NCBI RefSeq assembly: GCF_001613085.1
Contig: NZ_BDBR01000037.1
Location: forward strand, 1 to 64,000
Length of the DNA: 64,000 nucleotides
Direction of reading: 5' to 3'
From: Nocardia salmonicida NBRC 13393
GTDB lineage: Bacteria > Actinomycetota > Actinomycetes > Mycobacteriales > Mycobacteriaceae
The notes below the pieces were generated by a model. That model was not told the DNA's origin. It saw only the letters and a list, made by a program, of their open reading frames with translations, and ran no database searches. A program made the position numbers and the translations under genes. Shown piece after piece: positions 58,480 to 64,000 of the stretch (positions are counted from its first letter, which is position 1; each line of letters begins with the position of its first letter).

Positions 58480-59514
58480 ATGGCCAAAACACCCCTGCCC
58501 ATGGAGCCGACAGGTTGGTTCCAAGTGGCGTGGTGCGCCGAGATCACCGCAGGCGCCGTCCACCGGATGAAGTATTTCGGGCGCGAAATGGTCGCCTGGC
58601 GTTCGACTTCCGGCCGGATCGCGGTATTCGACGCCTATTGCGAGCATCTGGGCGCCCACCTCGGCTACGGCGGGCATGTCGAGGGCGAGAATCTGGTGTG
58701 CCCGTTCCACGGCTGGGAATGGAACCGCGAAGGGCGCAATGTCTGCATCCCGTACGAGAGCCATCCGAACAAGGGTCGCCGCATCCGCAGCTATCCGGTG
58801 GTGGAACGCAACGAGGCGGTGTGGATCTGGTACGACACCCAGGGCCGGGCCCCCTATTTCGAGGTGCCCGATATCTTCGCGGACTTCGGCGACGACAAGA
58901 CCGCCCAGGACTACTACCAGCCGGTACCCGTCGCGACGCTCTATCGGCAGCAGCTGGAACTCCATCCGCAGTACGTGCTGGAGAACGGTGTCGACTTCGC
59001 CCACTTCAAGTTCGTGCACAAAACACCGTTCGTCCCGGATTTCACTCGCCACGACTTCTCCGGGCCGGTGTCGTTCGTGGACTTCACCATCGCCTTCGAC
59101 GCCGGCATCGCCGAGAACGACGTCAACAGCGGAGTCGAATCGATCAACGCGGGCCTGGGCTGCACGGTCACCAAGAGTTGGGGCATGGTCGACAACCGCA
59201 CCATGCCCGCGGTGACACCGGTCGACGATGCCACCTGCGACGTCCGCTTCACCGTCTGGATCGGACGCGAACCCGGCGACGACAGCCCCGAGATCAGCAC
59301 CTACGGCAAGACGATGGCCGCCTACGTGATCGAGCAGTTCGCCGCCGACATCCACATTTGGGCGCATCAGCGCTATTCCGACCCACCAGCGTTGTCGCGC
59401 AAGGAATTCGACGGGTTCACCGCGTTGCGCGCGTGGGCCGCCCAGTTCTATCCCGACAACGGCGCAGCCACAGCTCCCGACCAGCGACCCGCGACACAAG
59501 GATTCACATCATGA
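58480..59514 (+). CDS. Rieske non-heme iron oxygenase (KshA-related)
   Basis: A 344-residue Rieske oxygenase alpha subunit. The [2Fe-2S] ligands are C54, H56, C74 and H77 (YCEHLGAHLGYGG and CPFHGWEWN). The mononuclear iron site is in QYVLENGVDFAHFKFVHKTPF. It resembles KshA and cholesterol 7-desaturase-like oxygenases more than ring-hydroxylating dioxygenases, but is clearly different from the kshA at 47662 and shorter. It probably hydroxylates a steroid or terpenoid. TGGAGGATT precedes the ATG. Its stop overlaps the start of a DapB-like gene (ATGA), so the two proteins are made together. An electron-transfer partner is not in the window. Confidence 0.85.
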   Translation: MAKTPLPMEPTGWFQVAWCAEITAGAVHRMKYFGREMVAWRSTSGRIAVFDAYCEHLGAHLGYGGHVEGENLVCPFHGWEWNREGRNVCIPYESHPNKGRRIRSYPVVERNEAVWIWYDTQGRAPYFEVPDIFADFGDDKTAQDYYQPVPVATLYRQQLELHPQYVLENGVDFAHFKFVHKTPFVPDFTRHDFSGPVSFVDFTIAFDAGIAENDVNSGVESINAGLGCTVTKSWGMVDNRTMPAVTPVDDATCDVRFTVWIGREPGDDSPEISTYGKTMAAYVIEQFAADIHIWAHQRYSDPPALSRKEFDGFTALRAWAAQFYPDNGAATAPDQRPATQGFTS

Positions 59515-60596
59515 GCACCTCCGGCAGAGTCCGTGTATTCCAGGTGGCGACCGGCAATCTCGGCACCGAGATGATCGGCCGCATCCAGCAGCATCCCGAT
59601 CTCGAACTGGTCGGACTGCATTGCTATTCGCCCGACAAGATCGGACGCGACGCCGGGGAGATCGTCGGTATCGGTCCGATCGGAGTAACCGCTACCGGCT
59701 CGGTGGAGCAGATCATCGCCGCACGACCCGATGTGCTCACCTTTCACGGAGTATTTCCCGACGAGGACCTCTACGAGAAAGTCCTCGAGGCAGGCATCGA
59801 TGTGGTGACCACCGCGGACTGGATCACCGGTTTCCACCGCGACACCAACCATCCGCACCCTTCCGGCAGGAAGGTCAGCGAGGTGATCGCGGCCGCGTGC
59901 GAGCGCGGCAATGCCACCTTCTACGGCACCGGCATGAACCCGGGACTGAGTCAGATCCTCGGAATCGTGCATACCGCCGATGTTTCCGAGATCGAGAACA
60001 TCACCGTCACCGAATCGGTCGACGTCTCGTGTCACCACTCGGTCGACACCTGGAAGGCCGTCGGGTACGGGCGCCCGATCGACGATCCCACGATCGGGGA
60101 ATCGCTGCACAAATACACCGCGGTCTTCGCCGACGCCGTCTACCTGATGGCCGATGCCTTCGGCCTCGAACTCGACGAAGTGCGGTTCGGGTACGAACTC
60201 GGCGCCTGCACCGAGGACGTCGATCTCGGCTGGTACTTCCTGCCGAAAGGGTCATTGGGCGCCAACTACATCAAGTACCAGGGCATGGTCGACGGAGTCG
60301 CGCGGGTGGAATCACATCTCGAATGGCAAATGACCCCGCACACCGATCCGGCGTGGAATATCAAGGGCTGCTACATCACTGAGGTGACCGGCGATCCCAA
60401 CATCTACAGCAAGCACATGATCTTTCCTCGCAAAGGGTTCGACCTGTCGGATCCGAGCAACTTCGCCTCGATCGGCATGACCGTGACCGGGCTGCCCGCA
60501 CTCAACGCCATCACCTCGGTGGTCGCGGCGCCCGCCGGAATCATCACCAGCGCGGACCTTCCCTTGCGAGCCTTCGCGGGACGCTTCAAGATCTGA
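59511..60596 (+). CDS. DapB-like NAD(P)H-dependent dehydrogenase
   Basis: A 361-residue Rossmann protein: VRVFQVATGNLGTEMIGRIQQHPDLELVGLHCYSPDKIGRDAGEIVGI at the start, TFHGVFPDEDLYEKVLEAGIDVVTTADWITG, and FYGTGMNPGLSQILGIV. It belongs to the dihydrodipicolinate reductase/2,4-diaminopentanoate dehydrogenase-like group of actinobacteria, whose members are often found in catabolic clusters but are poorly characterised. The ATG overlaps the Rieske gene stop by 4 bases. It may oxidise or reduce the product of that oxygenase; this is inference. Convergent with the PadR gene. Confidence 0.8.
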   Translation: MSTSGRVRVFQVATGNLGTEMIGRIQQHPDLELVGLHCYSPDKIGRDAGEIVGIGPIGVTATGSVEQIIAARPDVLTFHGVFPDEDLYEKVLEAGIDVVTTADWITGFHRDTNHPHPSGRKVSEVIAAACERGNATFYGTGMNPGLSQILGIVHTADVSEIENITVTESVDVSCHHSVDTWKAVGYGRPIDDPTIGESLHKYTAVFADAVYLMADAFGLELDEVRFGYELGACTEDVDLGWYFLPKGSLGANYIKYQGMVDGVARVESHLEWQMTPHTDPAWNIKGCYITEVTGDPNIYSKHMIFPRKGFDLSDPSNFASIGMTVTGLPALNAITSVVAAPAGIITSADLPLRAFAGRFKI

Positions 60597-60616
60597 GCCA
60601 GGACTGGAAACACGGC

Positions 60617-61312
60617 CTAGTCTGCCGGGTCGTGCTGCTCGAGTTCTTCCGCGCGCACACGCTGCTCGATCTCGCGCCAACGTCCCGGCGTCGGATGGGG
60701 GTATTCGGCGCGGTCGTCGTGTTCGGCGTCGGCCAATGTGGTGGCCGCGTTGTCGATGTCATCGATCAACTGCTGGGCGAGGTCGCGTTCGGTCGCGTAA
60801 TGGCGCTGCGCCCATTGCAGTACCAGCTGCGAATAAGCCCAGCCCGGTTCGGATTTCGCGGCTTCGGCATCGATCGCGGCGCGTTGCGCGAGTTTGTCGA
60901 CATCGGCGATATGGTCGTGCAGGATCTGCTTGAGCCGATCCGGGGACCCGAGATGGCCGAACATGACGCGCAGCAGCACGTGGTGTTTGAGTACCGACGG
61001 ATCGACGGGCGCCTTGTTCCACCACGTGGTCACCGCGGCCCGACCCTCCGCGGTGATCTGGTAGAGCCGCCTGGCGCGCATGGTGTTGTCGGGGTCGAGG
61101 CGCGAACTCGCGAAGCCGTGCTGCTCTAGCTTCTTCAGCTCGGCGTAGATCTGACTGTAGGACGGGGTCCAATAGATGTAGCGCAGGCTCCAATCGGCCC
61201 ATTTCTTCAGGTCGTAGCCGGAGATCTCCTCCTCGTACGAGAGCATGGCGAGCACCGCCCAGCTGGTCGGCGGCAGATTCGGCACGCCGGTATCGGGGTC
61301 AGGGGTAGCCAT
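60617..61312 (-). CDS. PadR family transcriptional regulator
   Basis: A 231-residue PadR protein: a winged helix (TSWAVLAMLSYEEEISGYDLKKWADWSLRYIYWTPSYSQIYAELKKLEQHGFASSRLDP, RRLYQITAEGRAAVTTWW) and a C-terminal helical Vir-type dimerisation domain (LHDHIADVDKLAQRAAID to DDIDNAATTLADAEHDD). It is divergent from the hsaB-like gene with 129 bases between starts and probably controls it and itself. Confidence 0.88.
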   Translation of the reverse strand: MATPDPDTGVPNLPPTSWAVLAMLSYEEEISGYDLKKWADWSLRYIYWTPSYSQIYAELKKLEQHGFASSRLDPDNTMRARRLYQITAEGRAAVTTWWNKAPVDPSVLKHHVLLRVMFGHLGSPDRLKQILHDHIADVDKLAQRAAIDAEAAKSEPGWAYSQLVLQWAQRHYATERDLAQQLIDDIDNAATTLADAEHDDRAEYPHPTPGRWREIEQRVRAEELEQHDPAD

Positions 61313-61317
61313 TGCTG

Positions 61318-61336
61318 AATGCTAGCAACCGGCATT
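61318..61336. promoter_or_regulatory. PadR operator candidate
   Basis: AATGC (61318-61322) and GCATT (61332-61336) form an inverted repeat with a 9-base spacer directly upstream of the PadR start. PadR operators commonly have short arms with an 8-10 base spacer. Confidence 0.4.
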
Positions 61337-61441
61337 GTCGGAATTCACCCGTCAACAACCGCTGACCGGGAGGCCGTCTTGAGCCGCGCCCCGATCTTCC
61401 CGGATTCTGGGAAACATCGAATTCCGTTCGGAAGGACCCCT

Positions 61442-61948
61442 ATGAATGCGGACAACGTCGTCGTCGACGCCGGTATCCCGGCACCCGCGGACCTACGCAG
61501 AGTGCTCGGTCACTTCGCGACCGGCGTCGCGGTGATCGCCGCCCACGACGGCACGCGACCGCTCGGCTTCACCTGTCAGTCGGTGGTGTCGGTGTCGCTG
61601 GACCCGCCGTACGTGTCGTTCTGCCCGGCCAAGAGTTCGACCAGCTGGCCGCTGCTACGCGAGGCGGGCGCCCTGTGCATCAACATCCTGGCGCAGGACC
61701 AGAGCGCGCTGTGTCGTCAGTTCGCGGTGAGCGGCGCCGACAAGTTCGCCGGTGTCGAGTGGGACAGGGCCGGCAACGGCGCGCCCGCGCTGGCCGGGGC
61801 GCTGGCCCAGATCGAGGTGACCGTCGAGCTCGAGCACGATGCGGGCGACCACACCGTGGTGCTCGCCCGCATCGGTGACCTGCGGGCCACCGAGGGCGCC
61901 GAGCCGCTGCTGTTCTACAAGGGCGGGTTCGGCGGCTTCGCGTCCTGA
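61442..61948 (+). CDS. hsaB: Flavin reductase, HsaB type
   Basis: A 168-residue flavin reductase-like protein: DLRRVLGHFATGVAVIAAHDGTRPLGFTCQSVVSVSLDPPYVSFCPAKSSTSWPLL, INILAQDQSALCRQFAVSGADKFAGVEW and LLFYKGGFGGFAS. The pattern is very like HsaB, the reductase that supplies reduced flavin to HsaA. It is encoded 11 kb from hsaA instead of beside it. It could serve HsaA or another flavin-dependent monooxygenase. The ATG at 61442 was chosen as the long upstream extension is not conserved-looking. Confidence 0.85.
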   Translation: MNADNVVVDAGIPAPADLRRVLGHFATGVAVIAAHDGTRPLGFTCQSVVSVSLDPPYVSFCPAKSSTSWPLLREAGALCINILAQDQSALCRQFAVSGADKFAGVEWDRAGNGAPALAGALAQIEVTVELEHDAGDHTVVLARIGDLRATEGAEPLLFYKGGFGGFAS

Positions 61949-61996
61949 TCCGACGACGACGGGGTGGTCCATGCCGGACCACCCCGTTGTCGTGTG

Positions 61997-63628
61997 TCAC
62001 GCCTCGATGACGTCGAAACCCTTGTACCCGGCGGCCGCGACCTCGGCGATGATCTTCCCGTAGACGCCGAAGCCGCCGACGAAGGGCATGAACACCCGCG
62101 GCCTGCCCTCGATATTCGCGCCCAGATACCACGAATTCGCCTGTGTCATCAGCGTTCCCGCGGCCCGGTCGACGCATTCGAGCACCCACTCCGACACCGC
62201 GTCCTGGCGTGCCTCGAGCGCCACCGCTCCCCTGCCGTCGAGGAAGCCGATGGCCTCGGCCACCCAGTCGACGTGCAGTTCCGAGTGCAGCACCATATTG
62301 GCCAGCACCGACGGGCTGCCGGGCCCGGTGAGGTTGAACAGGTTCGGAAAGCCCGCCATCCCCAGTCCCAGATAGGTTTTCGGCCCTTCCCGCCACGCCT
62401 GGTTGAGTGTCTCGCCACCCCGGCCGACGATGTTCATCCGCGAGACCGAGCCGGTCATCGCGTCGAATCCGGTCGCGAGCACCAGGGTGTCAAGCGGATA
62501 GTGCGCGTCGGTGGTGTGCACGCCCGCGGAGTCGATCCGGGTGATCGGCGTGGCCTTCAGGTCGACCAGCTCGACATTGTCGCGGTTGAAGGTCTGGTAG
62601 TAGTTCGTGTCGGTGCAGATCCGCTTGGTGCCGATGGGGTGGTCGCGCGGAACGAGCAGATCGGCGACGCGCGGGTCCTCGATCACGGCCCGCACCTTCT
62701 CCTCCCAGAATTCCCGCGCGGTGTCGTTGGCGGCGAGGGTGGTCAGCTGGTCGGGGAAGGTCTTGCTGAACAGCACACCGCCCAGCGCCCAGCGCTTCTC
62801 GTAGGCCTCGCGCCGTTCCCGATCGGTCACCGCGACCGCGGAATCCGGATGCGCCTGATGCGGCGAACCGCCGCCGCTGGCCATCGACAGCCGCCTGCGC
62901 TCGGGATAGTTCGCCTTCTGCGCCGCCCGATCCTGCTCGGTCAGCGGCGTATTGCCCGCGGGCACACTGTAATTGGCGGTGCGCTGGAACACGTGCAGCC
63001 GCTGCGCCTGTTCGGCCACACAGGGAATCGTCTGGATGCCGGAGGATCCCGTACCGATCACGCCGACCCGGCGGCCGGTGAGGTCGACCCCCTCGTGCGG
63101 CCAGTGCGAGGTGTGCAGGATCTGCCCGGCGAAGGTGTCGAGTCCGTCGATGGCCGGGGTGTTCGCGTTCGACAACGGGCCGGTGGCCAGCACGACGAAC
63201 CGGGCCGAGACCGCGCGGCCGGTGTCGGTGTCGACCTGCCAGCGCAGCGTCTGCTCGTCGAGCACGATATCGGTGACACGGGTACCGAATTCGATATCGC
63301 GACGCAGGTCGTAGCGATCGGCGACGTGCTCGAGGTAGGAAAGGATCTCGGGCTGGGTGGCGTATTTCTCGCTCCAGTTCCATTCCTCTTGCAGGGCGTC
63401 GTCGAAGGAATACGAGTAGTCGACGCTCTCGACATCGCAGCGCGCGCCCGGATAGCGGTTCCAGTACCAGACGCCGCCCACGCCGTCACCGGCTTCGAAC
63501 ACCCGCACGGTGAGGCCGCTGCCGCGGAAGCGGTGCAGCGCGTAGAGGCCGGCGATGCCCGCGCCGACGACGACCACGTCGACGTCGGTCGGGCCTTTCG
63601 CTGGTGCCGATGGGGTCTCGGGGTTCAC
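61997..63628 (-). CDS. Type I Baeyer-Villiger monooxygenase
   Basis: A 543-residue flavoprotein. The FAD motif VDVVVVGAGIAGLYALHRF is at ~16-34, the BVMO fingerprint FAGQILHTSHWP at 166-177 is complete (F-x-G-x3-H-x3-W-P), and the NADPH motif GVIGTGSSGIQTIP is at ~189-202. ATGFDAMTGS is the third family motif. Such enzymes insert oxygen next to a ketone using NADPH and O2, giving an ester or lactone. In this place it could act on a 17-keto or 20-keto steroid side chain. It is divergent from the second KstD gene at the window end. Confidence 0.9.
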   Translation of the reverse strand: MNPETPSAPAKGPTDVDVVVVGAGIAGLYALHRFRGSGLTVRVFEAGDGVGGVWYWNRYPGARCDVESVDYSYSFDDALQEEWNWSEKYATQPEILSYLEHVADRYDLRRDIEFGTRVTDIVLDEQTLRWQVDTDTGRAVSARFVVLATGPLSNANTPAIDGLDTFAGQILHTSHWPHEGVDLTGRRVGVIGTGSSGIQTIPCVAEQAQRLHVFQRTANYSVPAGNTPLTEQDRAAQKANYPERRRLSMASGGGSPHQAHPDSAVAVTDRERREAYEKRWALGGVLFSKTFPDQLTTLAANDTAREFWEEKVRAVIEDPRVADLLVPRDHPIGTKRICTDTNYYQTFNRDNVELVDLKATPITRIDSAGVHTTDAHYPLDTLVLATGFDAMTGSVSRMNIVGRGGETLNQAWREGPKTYLGLGMAGFPNLFNLTGPGSPSVLANMVLHSELHVDWVAEAIGFLDGRGAVALEARQDAVSEWVLECVDRAAGTLMTQANSWYLGANIEGRPRVFMPFVGGFGVYGKIIAEVAAAGYKGFDVIEA

Positions 63629-63823
63629 AGTGCCTACCTTTCGATGGAGACCGGTTTCTCTGCGGCGACGCTAAGGACGCGCGCACCGTTCGAGCAGGTC
63701 CCCTTCCCGCTGACCGGCACATTCGCGGATCGATGCCCTCCCGGTGATCGGGAGATCCGCCCCACGGCACCCGGCGGCGGGCCTACCGTCGAGCGCAATT
63801 CGAGGTGGTACCAGGAGGAAACA

Positions 63824-64000
63824 GTGGTGGACTGGAACGACGAGGTCGATGTGCTGGTCGCGGGGTCGGGCGGTGGCCTGGCCGGCGCCTACACCGCGGC
63901 CCGCGAGGGACTCAGCGTCGCCGTGGTCGAGGCGACCGACAAGTTCGGCGGCACGACGGCGTATTCGGGCGGCGGCGGAGTGTGGTTTCCCTGCAACCCG
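63824..64000 (+). CDS. kstD: KstD family flavoprotein, N-terminus (3' end outside window)
   Basis: The first 59 codons of a 3-oxosteroid delta1-dehydrogenase-like gene: WNDEVDVLVAGSGGGLAGAYTAA and VVEATDKFGGTTAYSGGGVWFP, which match the FAD-binding N-terminus of KstD. The start is a GTG (63824, or the next GTG at 63827) after AGGAGGAAACA. It is divergent from the BVMO gene. The assignment as true KstD rests on the N-terminal motif only. Confidence 0.75.
   Translation, partial: MVDWNDEVDVLVAGSGGGLAGAYTAAREGLSVAVVEATDKFGGTTAYSGGGGVWFPCNP

Noticed and set aside
1..64000. tRNA, rRNA, riboswitch and prophage genes
   Set aside because: None could be recognised on either strand; absence by eye does not exclude a small RNA.

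Overview
The window reads as a chromosomal segment of a high-GC, mycolic-acid-type actinobacterium, most likely Nocardia or a close relative. The reasons are strong GC bias at third codon positions, GTG starts behind AGGAGG-type ribosome binding sites, a very high density of TetR/MarR/IclR/PucR/PadR regulators, many flavin and Rieske oxygenases, a KshA/HsaA/HsaB/HsaC/KstD steroid-ring degradation set, and a secreted GGNGG-repeat protein. The genus is an inference. I see no rRNA, tRNA, CRISPR array, transposase, integrase or replication origin.

Layout. 1-1.4 kb: the end of a minus-strand operon (family-2 glycosyltransferase and acyl-CoA dehydrogenase-like protein). 1.6-6.8 kb: an unknown soluble protein, a secreted beta-propeller, a two-gene cassette (unknown helical protein plus Fe(II)/2-oxoglutarate oxygenase) and an SRPBCC protein. 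6.8-11.9 kb: LapA-like and membrane hydrolase genes, two further alpha/beta hydrolases and a GlxA-type AraC regulator. 12-16.7 kb: small secreted proteins, a P-loop kinase-like protein, a glycine-rich repeat protein, CinA, NUDIX and two unknowns. 16.7-20.6 kb: a class III nucleotidyl cyclase between two PucR regulators. 20.6-29.5 kb: FUSC transporter/MarR pair, a hydrolase, a twice-frameshifted pseudogene, a Cupin_5 protein, an F420-type luciferase-like oxidoreductase, an antiporter, an SRPBCC protein, a GlsB-like membrane protein and a TetR.

29.5-36.2 kb is an oxidative cluster: lipocalin-like protein, MpaB/Lcp-type oxygenase, Tat-exported multicopper oxidase and a group A flavin monooxygenase. 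36.5-43.7 kb is a tightly coupled operon (amine-oxidase-like flavoprotein, DUF1365, cyclopropane-fatty-acid-synthase-like methyltransferase, small membrane protein, MerR regulator with a B12-binding-type C-terminus, NAD(P)-binding/DUF2867 protein) with a divergent SDR. It resembles light- or photo-oxidation-responsive membrane-lipid modification clusters.

43.8-46.8 kb holds an SDR/TetR pair, a VOC protein and a NucA-type nuclease. 46.9 kb to the end is a catabolic island for steroid-like polycyclic substrates: MaoC-like protein, kshA-hsaA-hsaC, IclR, two dimeric-barrel proteins, TetR/KstD-like flavoprotein, esterase, NTF2-like protein, monooxygenase-like barrel, TetR/Rieske oxygenase/DapB-like pair, PadR, hsaB, a Baeyer-Villiger monooxygenase and the start of a second KstD. 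The gene order differs from the compact cholesterol cluster and no hsaD or kshB is present, so this looks like an accessory set.

The most notable signals are an exact 44-bp direct repeat (53069-53112 and 55664-55707) bracketing the TetR/KstD-like pair, the unrecognised oxygenase cassette at 4.1-6.2 kb, and the putative photo-responsive lipid operon.
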